In this document: positions 1 to 5,237 of the stretch, piece by piece
Numbering within the stretch: position 1 is the first letter of the stretch
Layout of the letters: each line of letters begins with the position of its first letter
NCBI GenBank assembly: GCA_022600215.1
Contig: JAHZKV010000120.1
Coordinates: 1-6,744 of the forward strand
Direction: 5' to 3'
Source of the DNA: a bacterium
GTDB lineage: Bacteria; Chlamydiota; Chlamydiia; Chlamydiales; 2-12-FULL-49-11
Length of the DNA stretch: 6,744 nucleotides
Position numbers and translations under genes: made by a program
The notes under the pieces: generated by a model
What the model saw: the letters and a program-made list of their open reading frames with translations, nothing else
What the model was told of the DNA's origin: nothing
Databases searched by the model: none

Positions 1-101
1 CCCTCCCCCAGCTCTACATCAACAAAGAATTTATTGGCGGGTGCGACATCATTACCCAATTACACGAAAATGGGGAGTTAAAAAAACTCTTAAAAACATG
101 A
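1..101 (+). CDS. grxD: Monothiol glutaredoxin (Grx4/GrxD type), C-terminal fragment
   Basis: Only the last 32 codons are present, read from base 3 to a TGA at 99-101; the gene starts left of the window. The translation contains PQLYINKEFIGGCDII followed by a short helix ending in GELKKLLKT. This is the conserved glutathione-binding end of CGFS-type monothiol glutaredoxins: a cis-Pro strand (PQL), the GG turn and the CD(I/V) segment. Family knowledge: these are cytosolic proteins that bind or deliver [2Fe-2S] clusters. The CGFS active site lies outside the window, so the monothiol subtype is inferred from the tail alone. The stop overlaps the ATG of the next gene (ATGA), so the two are probably translationally coupled within one operon. 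Confidence 0.85.
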   Translation, partial: LPQLYINKEFIGGCDIITQLHENGELKKLLKT

Positions 102-748
102 ACGAACTGCTCTTTATTTTTCACATAGGGGCTATCCTTCTTTCAGTTCACCTCTTTTCCAAATTTGAAAGAGTAGGGCTCTCCACTATCTTTGTCTTAC
201 AGCTCCTTTTTGCCAACCTCTTTCTCCTCAAAGAAACAAGCCTATTTGGGCTCATCGTCACCACCACCGATTGCTATACCATTGGATCTTTCCTCACCCT
301 CAATATCATTCGCGAACGCTATGGGAAAAAAGCCTCTGATGAAACCATCCTCCTTGGGCTTTTATCCATTCTCTTTTTACCATTGATGGCAATGTTTTTA
401 CTCTCCTATCAAGGACCTATCGAAAATGCCGCTTTTAGCAATCTATATCAAACACTTCTCACCCCCTCTTCACGCATCTTTTTAGTCTCCCTTCTCTGCA
501 TGATCACCTTCCAAAAGCTCGACACCTACCTCTTTGGAAAATTTCGCTCCCGCTTTTCCTTCGAAAAATCCATGCTCTTTTCCCTCCTCCTATGCCAACT
601 GCTCGACACCTTCTGCTTTACCTACGGAGCTTTATCGGGCATTTTAAATGACCTCCCCTCCATTTTTTTATTTAGCTTCTTCATAAAAGCATTTACCATT
701 ACTTTGATGACCCCCGCCACAAAACTTCTCACAAGGAGCGCAAGATGA
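98..748 (+). CDS. yhhQ: YhhQ/VUT-family queuosine-precursor transporter
   Basis: A 216-aa, very hydrophobic protein with about six likely membrane helices, matching the usual size of the YhhQ (COG1738/VUT) family. The family signature is clear: TTTDCYTIGSFLTLNIIRERYG at about residues 55-76, split here as TTTDCYTIG and SFLTLNIIRERYG, plus QLLDTFCF near 167-174 and a late FIKAFT segment near 195. The family imports 7-deazaguanine bases (preQ0, preQ1 or queuine) across the inner membrane; which one is not shown by this protein alone. An in-frame GTG at 41 would add 19 residues inside the glutaredoxin gene. The ATG at 98 is preferred because it makes an ATGA overlap with the glutaredoxin stop. 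No good ribosome binding site precedes it, which fits translational coupling. The 3' end overlaps tgt by ATGA, linking uptake directly to tRNA insertion. Confidence 0.9.
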   Translation: MNELLFIFHIGAILLSVHLFSKFERVGLSTIFVLQLLFANLFLLKETSLFGLIVTTTDCYTIGSFLTLNIIRERYGKKASDETILLGLLSILFLPLMAMFLLSYQGPIENAAFSNLYQTLLTPSSRIFLVSLLCMITFQKLDTYLFGKFRSRFSFEKSMLFSLLLCQLLDTFCFTYGALSGILNDLPSIFLFSFFIKAFTITLMTPATKLLTRSAR

Positions 749-1887
749 GCACCACCCTTACCGACTTTTATTTTGAAATTATCCACACCTCCAAAAAATC
801 TGGAGCGCGCGTAGGAAAAATACATACGCCACATGGAGTGATCAACACCCCAGGATTTGTTGCCGTAGGAACCAATGGAACAATCAAGGCGCTCGACTCC
901 AAAATGGTAGAAGAAATTGGGATTGAACTCATGTTTTGTAACACCTACCACCTCCTCCTCCAACCAGGACCAGAAGTAGTAGAAAATGCAGGCGGACTAC
1001 ACACCTTCATGAACAGAAAAATGCCCATCATCACCGACTCTGGAGGTTTTCAGGTATTCTCCCTTGCATACGGCGGCGTTGCCAAAGAACTCAAAAGCTC
1101 CGGCAATAAAAACAAGGGCGGCTCTGTATTAAAGATTACCGAAGATGGCGTTTTATTCCGCTCCTACCGCGATGGTAAAAAGATCCTCCTCACACCAGAA
1201 ACATCCATCCAAATACAAAAATCGCTCGGCGCAGATATCATCATCCCCTTCGATGAGCTACCTCCCTACCACATCTCCGACCAAAAACTCCTCGAGTCAT
1301 TTGAAAGGACACATCGATGGGAAATACGATCTCTCAACGAGCACCTAAAAAACCCACAAAGACAAGCGATGTACAACGTTGTGCATGGCGGCCTATCAGG
1401 AGAACTTCGTAAAAAAAGTGTACAAATTTTACGCAAGCATCCTTTTGATGGATTTGCTATTGGAGGGAGCCTCGGGAAAGATAAAGCCGAAATGATCGAT
1501 ATTATTCAAAATACCATGCCAGAGATTCCCAAAGAATTTCCCGTACACCTACTAGGCATAGGTGACCTCACATCACTAGAAGAGGCTATCCCTCTCGGCA
1601 TCGACACCTTCGACTCCTCCTACCCCACCAAAGCTGCTCGCCACGGAACACTTTTTACCAACGAAGGGGGCATAAAAGTAACCAAATCCATCTACAAAAA
1701 CAACTTCTCCCCCATCGAAGAAAATTGCCCTTGCCATACCTGCAAAAATTATACCCTCTCCTACCTCAATCACCTCTTCGCCGCACACGAATACACCGCG
1801 CACACGCTTGCCTCCATCCACAACCTCCATTACATGGTGCGCTATATGAACGCCAAACGCGAAGCGATCTTAAATGATGAGATCTAG
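745..1887 (+). CDS. tgt: tRNA-guanine(34) transglycosylase, chlamydial type
   Basis: A 380-aa protein of normal length for bacterial TGT. The enzyme swaps guanine at position 34 of GUN-anticodon tRNAs for a 7-deazaguanine base, a step in queuosine modification. Visible motifs: TDSGGFQVFSL with the substrate-binding/acid-base Asp98; FDEL at 169-172; VVHGG at 212-216; the nucleophile Asp290 in FDSSYPTKAARHG; and the zinc ligands C328-x-C330-x2-C333 with H359. The usual preQ1-pocket sequence GGLAVGE is replaced by GGSLGKD (240-246), so a Gly stands where bacteria normally have Val, as in eukaryotic TGT. The Cys after FDE is Leu172. This resembles Chlamydia TGT, for which direct use of queuine has been reported (from memory). 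The start has an AAGGAG site (733-738) six bases upstream and overlaps the transporter stop. The last 42 bases are duplicated at 3929-3970. Confidence 0.97.
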   Translation: MSTTLTDFYFEIIHTSKKSGARVGKIHTPHGVINTPGFVAVGTNGTIKALDSKMVEEIGIELMFCNTYHLLLQPGPEVVENAGGLHTFMNRKMPIITDSGGFQVFSLAYGGVAKELKSSGNKNKGGSVLKITEDGVLFRSYRDGKKILLTPETSIQIQKSLGADIIIPFDELPPYHISDQKLLESFERTHRWEIRSLNEHLKNPQRQAMYNVVHGGLSGELRKKSVQILRKHPFDGFAIGGSLGKDKAEMIDIIQNTMPEIPKEFPVHLLGIGDLTSLEEAIPLGIDTFDSSYPTKAARHGTLFTNEGGIKVTKSIYKNNFSPIEENCPCHTCKNYTLSYLNHLFAAHEYTAHTLASIHNLHYMVRYMNAKREAILNDEI

Positions 1888-1889
1888 AT
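1848..1889 (+). repeat. Direct repeat, copy 1: native 3' end of tgt
   Basis: This stretch encodes the last residues of TGT (NAKREAILNDEI), the stop codon and two more bases. It matches 3929-3970 at 39 of 42 positions, in the same orientation with an offset of 2081 bases. Similarity stops abruptly on the right at 1890 and decays on the left at about 1844-1847. The gap 1888-1970 after it, between the converging tgt and the 195-aa gene, holds no other clear feature. Confidence 0.9.
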
Positions 1890-1970
1890 ATGGGGCGCTG
1901 TCCTAGGCTCTATCTTTGATTAAATACTTCTTATAACAGCGTCAAACAAAACATCTTTATTAGATTCATC

Positions 1971-2558
1971 TCAACGCTTATTAGCATACATATGATCAAA
2001 ATCATCGCGACGCCAAGTGTTTAATTGCAAGTCAAATCTAAAACCATCACTTGGCTTTTCAAGCCATAACATTTCCTGCTTTCCGGTGAGCCTACTAGTA
2101 GAATATTCTCTGTCATCCCTAATAAGCACAATTCTTTTTACGTGTTTAAATATAGCTACTCTTATTGTAAATTCACCTACAACAAGACCATCCATATTAC
2201 TCAATATGTGAGCAGTACAAGGATATGTCGTTAAGTTTAACAATAGATTTTTTCTATGCACAGAGCTATCTGTTATCTTTGCCAATTTAAGTGTTTCTTG
2301 AAAATCACGAAGACTTACAACTCTTCTGTAGAAAACTTTATATCCTTTTTTACAATGATATGCTCGTGAATCTCTTCCTGAAGTTAAATGCTCCACTCTA
2401 CCACTTAAGCCTAAATACTGATCAAGTTTACCACTCTCCAACAAAGAGCAAACATGAACAATCCATTCTAGTGAGAATACTAAACATTCCTGCTCAGGCT
2501 TAACGTGAACAGCCTCACTACATACAGCACTACCTCGAGCACAACCTAATCTTTCCAT
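1971..2558 (-). CDS. Unknown 195-aa protein
   Basis: I do not recognise this family. The ATG at 2558 is chosen because a strong GGAGGT site lies seven bases upstream. An in-frame TTG at 2573 would put the ribosome site inside the gene. The protein is soluble-looking, with no signal peptide or membrane helix, and is basic with several Cys residues in its first 40 residues (CARGSAVCS, EC, HVC). The C-terminal third alternates hydrophobic and charged residues (EFTIRVAIFKHVKRIVLIRDD, split as EFTIRVAIF and KHVKRIVLIRDD), suggesting a beta-rich domain, and ends in a polar tail (RRDDFDHMYANKR). It has its own near-consensus promoter and follows a long hairpin, so it is probably transcribed alone. 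It converges on tgt and lies inside the segment bounded by the two tgt-end repeats. Host-directed or element-encoded roles are both possible, but nothing in the sequence decides. Confidence 0.8.
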   Translation of the reverse strand: MERLGCARGSAVCSEAVHVKPEQECLVFSLEWIVHVCSLLESGKLDQYLGLSGRVEHLTSGRDSRAYHCKKGYKVFYRRVVSLRDFQETLKLAKITDSSVHRKNLLLNLTTYPCTAHILSNMDGLVVGEFTIRVAIFKHVKRIVLIRDDREYSTSRLTGKQEMLWLEKPSDGFRFDLQLNTWRRDDFDHMYANKR

Positions 2559-2593
2559 AACATTTACCTCCAATAATAATAAAAATCGCCAGC

Positions 2594-2622
2594 AATATAA
2601 AAAAAGCGTGGATTAATGTCAA
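2594..2622 (-). promoter_or_regulatory. Near-consensus housekeeping-sigma promoter for the 195-aa gene
   Basis: On the minus strand a perfect -35 box TTGACA (2617-2622) is separated by exactly 17 bases from the -10 box TATATT (2594-2599; 5 of 6 matches to consensus). A start near 2587 would give a leader of about 30 bases holding the GGAGGT ribosome binding site. It is the strongest promoter seen in the window. Confidence 0.8.
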
Positions 2623-2663
2623 ATCTATTAATAACTCATCATTTTAATTGAATAACACGAAAC

Positions 2664-2705
2664 TTTCTAATGATTCTTTGTGCATCCACAAAGAATCATT
2701 AGAAA
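2664..2705 (-). terminator. Perfect 19-bp hairpin after the 370-aa gene, terminator-like
   Basis: Bases 2664-2682 pair perfectly with 2687-2705 around the 4-base loop CATC. The hairpin begins seven bases beyond the stop of the 370-aa gene and ends before the promoter of the next gene, the place for a terminator. The stem is A/T-rich and no clear U-run follows it on the minus strand, so it is not a textbook intrinsic terminator. It could instead protect the mRNA 3' end or bind a protein. Its apex resembles the hairpin at 4030-4051. Confidence 0.6.
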
Positions 2706-2712
2706 AATTCCT

Positions 2713-3825
2713 TTATTCCTCTATTACGCGTACTTTTGAAGAATCTACAAAACTATAAACAATTATTTTAGTACCATTTACAGGTTTGTTGGTCATTAAG
2801 GTTACCATATTAGGATTAAGGTAACTTGCTTCCCCGTACACATTTACCCCGTCTTTATCTTTATACCTAACTAAACGTGGAACATATTTATCTTGCTCTG
2901 GGTCATAAGGTCTTGTAGACATTTCATCTTCTGCTACAACTTCCTCAGAGGCAGCTGCTGCTGCTTGTCTTGGTGCGACAGCAACACCGCCTCCGCCTCC
3001 TCCGCTAGTACCATCTTCCGCAGGAGCAGCTGCTGCTTGTCTTGGTGCGGCAGCAACACCGCCTCCTCCTCCTCCGCTAGTACTATCTTCCGCAGGAGCA
3101 GCTCCATATTGAGCAATTAACGCTTGCATCTCTTTCATTACCCGAGCTCTTTCTGCTTCTAACTCTGTTAACGCTGCATCCCTTCTTTCCTTCAAAAAGG
3201 TTATTTGAGCACTACAACGCCCCAATACCTGGTTTTTTCTTACTAGTTCTTCCCTCGCTGATTTTACATCTTTTTCTGCTAGGGCCCGATCTCCTTCCCC
3301 TTCTGCAGATTCTAACACACCTTGTTCATATGTTAAACGCCTTTCTGCACCTTCTTGCTCTTCGACAGCTGCTGCTTTTGCTTCTTCTAATCGCTGCTCT
3401 TGATCCGTAAACCTCTTCTCAACTGCAGCTATAGATTCATCCAATCGCTTTATCGCTAATGCTTGTAGCTCCTCTACTCCTTCTTGACTTCCACTTGTGG
3501 AAGTTGCAAAAACAACTCTTTGAACTTTTGCTGCCACTATTTCAACTAACTCACCAGAGCCATCATGCACAAAAAACGACCTTGAACTGCCAATAGAGTT
3601 TTGGCTCTCTATGCGAACGAAGCGCCTACCACTACCTCCACCTCCCAATACACATCCTAAACAAGGAAACACAGACGGTGCAACATCTCTTTCAATCTTA
3701 GTTGATACAAAAACTACATGTCTTCCACAACCTTGCATAAACCCAGCAATCAAATCCCTTCTATCGACTACTGCGCATGTCACTATATTATGCAATCGAG
3801 CAGCTATTGATCCATATTTGTCCAT
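2713..3825 (-). CDS. 370-aa protein: A/B-like N-terminal domain, coiled coil, Gly/Ala repeats, small C-terminal domain
   Basis: Not a known family to me. The ATG at 3825 has an AGGAGG site six bases upstream. Residues 5-105 look like a divergent version of the domain in the 145-aa and 131-aa proteins upstream: GSIAAR, then VFPCLG, RFVRIES and FFVHDGSGE line up with GPIAQR, VFPVFG, SFAVIQN and FFDDGPQGE. Residues about 115-240 are rich in Glu, Lys, Ala and Arg and read as a long coiled coil. Residues 242-289 hold two near-identical 24-residue units (APAED-TSGGGGGGVA-APRQAA). A predicted beta domain ends the protein (about 312-370), whose GEASYLNPNMVTL...PVNGTKIIVY pattern distantly recalls PilZ-type barrels; that is a weak guess. 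There is no signal peptide or membrane helix. The layout of domain, rod, flexible linker and domain suggests a scaffold or secreted effector, but this is inference. Confidence 0.88.
   Translation of the reverse strand: MDKYGSIAARLHNIVTCAVVDRRDLIAGFMQGCGRHVVFVSTKIERDVAPSVFPCLGCVLGGGGSGRRFVRIESQNSIGSSRSFFVHDGSGELVEIVAAKVQRVVFATSTSGSQEGVEELQALAIKRLDESIAAVEKRFTDQEQRLEEAKAAAVEEQEGAERRLTYEQGVLESAEGEGDRALAEKDVKSAREELVRKNQVLGRCSAQITFLKERRDAALTELEAERARVMKEMQALIAQYGAAPAEDSTSGGGGGGVAAAPRQAAAAPAEDGTSGGGGGGVAVAPRQAAAAASEEVVAEDEMSTRPYDPEQDKYVPRLVRYKDKDGVNVYGEASYLNPNMVTLMTNKPVNGTKIIVYSFVDSSKVRVIEE
2954..3103 (-). repeat. Tandem repeat, 72-bp period, about two copies
   Basis: Two in-frame units offset by exactly 72 bases (24 codons) encode the Gly/Ala/Pro segments of the 370-aa protein. 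I count three base differences between them by eye. Each contains an uninterrupted run of six Gly codons, so the array could change length by slippage or unequal crossover without shifting the frame. Confidence 0.9.
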
Positions 3826-3858
3826 CTAATTCCTCCTTAAAAATAAAAAATCGAAGAT

Positions 3859-3887
3859 AGTTTACATTAACTGCTAATTAAACGCAA
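3859..3887 (-). promoter_or_regulatory. Possible promoter for the 370-aa gene
   Basis: On the minus strand a weak -35 TTGCGT (3882-3887) and a -10 TAAACT (3859-3864) are 17 bases apart. They match consensus at 3 and 4 of 6 positions. In such A/T-rich DNA this could be chance, but the 330-bp gap upstream makes a promoter likely somewhere here. Confidence 0.3.
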
Positions 3888-3928
3888 ATTATTCGATATA
3901 ATAACACCAACATTCAATTACTTAATAG

Positions 3929-3970
3929 GAACGCCAAGCGCGAAGCAATCTTAAATGATGAGATTTAGAT
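3929..3970 (+). repeat. Direct repeat, copy 2: orphan tgt 3' end
   Basis: A 42-bp copy of the tgt terminus with its TAG stop, detached from any tgt reading frame. It differs from 1848-1889 at three bases (AAA/AAG, GCG/GCA, ATC/ATT), each a third-codon position that leaves the amino acid unchanged. No tgt similarity is seen left of about 3925. The copy is therefore a tail only, as expected for an attachment-site duplication or a recombination scar rather than a decayed second gene. Confidence 0.88.
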
Positions 3971-3993
3971 GCGCTACTTTTCCCCACACCCCA

Positions 3994-4015
3994 CCAAAGG
4001 ATTTTGATCCTTTGG
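3994..4015 (+). terminator. Hairpin behind the orphan tgt tail, possible original tgt terminator
   Basis: CCAAAGGAT (3994-4002) pairs with ATCCTTTGG (4007-4015) around a TTTG loop, giving nine perfect base pairs. It starts 26 bases after the TAG of the orphan tgt tail. A run of seven T follows only 13 bases later, so this is not a standard intrinsic terminator. Its position suggests it was the 3' flank of a tgt gene before the 2-kb segment came between, but that is inference. Confidence 0.4.
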
Positions 4016-4029
4016 AAACCTTTACCTGT

Positions 4030-4051
4030 TTTTTTGTGTATCCACAAAAAA
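4030..4051. repeat. Hairpin sharing its core with the one at 2664-2705
   Basis: Bases 4030-4038 (TTTTTTGTG) pair with 4043-4051 (CACAAAAAA) around the loop TATC. The apex TTTGTG-YATC-CACAAA is the same as in the 19-bp hairpin at 2664-2705. It lies about 105 bases beyond the stop of the 145-aa gene, so it may mark the 3' end of that transcript. The poly-A/poly-T arms make a chance hairpin possible. Confidence 0.45.
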
Positions 4052-4156
4052 TATACCAAATGACACAACGTAAACTATATTACCTTTACAAACTTTTCAA
4101 TGGAAAGTCCTGTATAGAAAAAACAGTCCATTAAATTCATACAAGACCCCTCAAAC

Positions 4157-4594
4157 CTATTTAGCTATATCCATTACTAACATAACATATTCCCTAGGCA
4201 TCATATCTTTGGACTTCTTAATTTTCTCCCCTTGAGGACCATCGTCAAAAAAAGTAGCGCGAACACAAGATGTGCCTTGTATATTTTGTATCACGGCAAA
4301 AGAAGGCATACCACTGCTCCTTCTTATAAGACCAAATACAGGAAACACCACACCCCTTACTTTGGCAAGATTTGTACAGTCAAACCTCCAACCTTTTAAT
4401 ACGTTGTACTTTGTAAGCTCTAACAACCCCTTTTCTCTTTGTTCCCGGGGCTTTTTCATTACGGCGTATAGCTTTTCTATTACCTTTCTTTGCGCTATTG
4501 GCCCTACTCGCAAAACTTCAGGAGGCCTCATTGCAGGAGCTTCCATTGTAGGAGGCATCCCTCCTCCAGCAGCTACCGATTGATTTGCATCCAT
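4157..4594 (-). CDS. Protein A, 145 aa, unknown paralogous family
   Basis: I know no family for this. It is a clear paralogue of the 131-aa protein at 5237-5632: residues 24-115 align without gaps and are about half identical by hand count. Shared blocks are PPxVLRVGP (24-32), VVFPVF (82-87), FAVI (99-102) and MPRE (132-135). A Gly/Pro/Met-rich, probably flexible leader of about 22 residues precedes the domain. The first half of the domain looks helical and basic (KxxEKL..VMKKPREQREK); the second half is probably beta-rich, ending in a Lys-rich stretch (KIKKSKD). It has no signal peptide or membrane segment. The ATG has an AAGGAG site seven bases upstream, and this leader resembles that of the paralogue. 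It follows the 117-aa gene by 72 bases and may be cotranscribed with it. Confidence 0.85.
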   Translation of the reverse strand: MDANQSVAAGGGMPPTMEAPAMRPPEVLRVGPIAQRKVIEKLYAVMKKPREQREKGLLELTKYNVLKGWRFDCTNLAKVRGVVFPVFGLIRRSSGMPSFAVIQNIQGTSCVRATFFDDGPQGEKIKKSKDMMPREYVMLVMDIAK

Positions 4595-4666
4595 TTTTAT
4601 TCTCCTTTTATAACAACTCTATTTTACTATATTACATCATTAAAATATTGAAATTTAAGCTAGAGC

Positions 4667-5020
4667 TTAACGCCACCACTCATCAGGATCAGAAAACCCC
4701 ATCTCGCTTTTTGCTTCTTTCAACATCGCAAAATTTACAAATTTAAATAGCTTGAATATCCTTATTTCTTCTCCTTCTTGAACTACTACTTTACGAGCCT
4801 CTTTTACTACTCTAAATCTAAAAAAAATATCACCAGAATATTGATAGCAAAACTCACGACCAAAATCAATGATATCAAAGAAATATTCAGCGTTAAAATA
4901 GTTCCTTACTAGAGACCGAGTTTGATAAAGATTTAATCTGTCGTCTCCGCATGCTACAACACCTGCTAAGGCATCAAGCCTAAAATTTTTAGTTACATCC
5001 TGCTCTCTTAAAGAATACAT
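4667..5020 (-). CDS. Protein C, 117 aa, unknown, probably helical
   Basis: Not recognised. The ATG is set by a strong GGAGGT site four bases upstream and a perfect -10 box just before it. The protein is rich in Phe, Arg and Glu, is predicted mostly helical, and ends in an acidic and Trp-rich tail (DPDEWWR). The segment SLVRNYFN (37-43) matches ALVRNYCN in the 119-aa protein at 5656-6015. The following helices (EARKVVVQ...IRIFKLFKFVNF) can be laid over its repeats (VARSIQ...IKSKVLLCLVKF), so the two are probably distant homologues. Like that protein, it sits immediately upstream of an A/B-family gene, which suggests a duplicated two-gene unit. Function and cellular location are unknown. Confidence 0.8.
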   Translation of the reverse strand: MYSLREQDVTKNFRLDALAGVVACGDDRLNLYQTRSLVRNYFNAEYFFDIIDFGREFCYQYSGDIFFRFRVVKEARKVVVQEGEEIRIFKLFKFVNFAMLKEAKSEMGFSDPDEWWR

Positions 5021-5042
5021 TTTTACCTCCTAAAAAAACAGA

Positions 5043-5048
5043 ATTATA
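5043..5048 (-). promoter_or_regulatory. Consensus -10 box upstream of protein C
   Basis: TATAAT on the minus strand, a perfect match to the -10 consensus, placed so that transcription would begin near 5036 and give a leader of about 16 bases containing the GGAGGT site. No good -35 box is seen 16-18 bases upstream, so activity may depend on A/T-rich upstream DNA. Confidence 0.5.
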
Positions 5049-5105
5049 CAATATTAACAAATTAATTAAGGCCTAAACAGTAATTAATTAATAAAAACAC
5101 TTATT

Positions 5106-5237
5106 TCAATAATTCTTGACCGTTTTCCAGATTTGCTCCTCGATCTCAATACGCAAAACTTCAGAAGACCCCTCCAGCCTCTCCTTCTCCTTTAGTCCCT
5201 CCTCTAGTAAAAAACGCTTCCTTTTATGTAAAAACAT
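5106..5237 (-). CDS. Possible 43-aa small ORF overlapping the stop of protein B
   Basis: Its ATG overlaps the TGA of the 131-aa gene (TGATG), the classic arrangement for reinitiation. It encodes a highly charged peptide beginning MFLHKRKRFLLEEGLKEKE and ending WKTVKNY. There is no independent ribosome binding site. Residues 26-43 begin EVLRI and keep several residues in register with EVLRV...Q...K.Y of protein A, and 13 bases (5152-5164 and 4509-4521) are identical between the two. It could be a true coupled small protein or the relic of a third A/B copy truncated by recombination. Only the intact frame and the overlap favour a gene. Confidence 0.35.
   Translation of the reverse strand: MFLHKRKRFLLEEGLKEKERLEGSSEVLRIEIEEQIWKTVKNY

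Larger units (their letters stand above)
3826..4156. other. 331-bp stretch without a convincing gene
   Basis: This A/T-rich gap separates the 370-aa gene from the 145-aa gene upstream of it. It holds the ribosome binding site and probable promoter of the 370-aa gene, the 42-bp copy of the tgt 3' end, and two hairpins (3994-4015 and 4030-4051). The longest minus-strand reading frame seen near 4141 is about 21 codons and has no ribosome binding site. No RNA gene is recognised. Confidence 0.7.

Noticed and set aside
41..97. Upstream GTG start extending the transporter by 19 residues
   Set aside because: The extension lies wholly inside the glutaredoxin coding sequence, is polar and unlike the family, and the ATG at 98 gives a standard ATGA coupling.
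622..963. Open frame of 113 codons on the minus strand
   Set aside because: It runs opposite the transporter/tgt junction, both of which are firmly identified; its composition is that of a reverse-strand shadow.
1894..1943. Stem GGCGCTGT with ACAGCGTC as a tgt terminator
   Set aside because: Eight pairs with one G-T pair around a 34-base loop and no T-run; too weak to call.
2893..3120. Plus-strand frame rich in Ser and Cys
   Set aside because: It is an artefact of the Gly/Ala repeat codons of the 370-aa gene read on the opposite strand; no ribosome site.
1890..3928. The bracketed segment as a complete insertion sequence or integrative element
   Set aside because: No transposase, integrase or terminal inverted repeats are present, so only a relic or passive cargo segment can be proposed.
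3857..4081. Inverted repeat ATAGTTTACRT at 3857-3867 and about 4071-4081
   Set aside because: About 11 bases with a mismatch, 200 bases apart in A/T-rich DNA; likely chance.
4272..4583. Plus-strand frame of 103 codons opposite protein A
   Set aside because: Protein A has a paralogue in the window and a good ribosome site; the opposite frame has neither.
4655..4670. Palindrome TTAAGCT-AG-AGCTTAA at the stop of protein C
   Set aside because: Only seven pairs with a 2-base loop that cannot form a stable hairpin; overlaps the stop codon and has no T-run.
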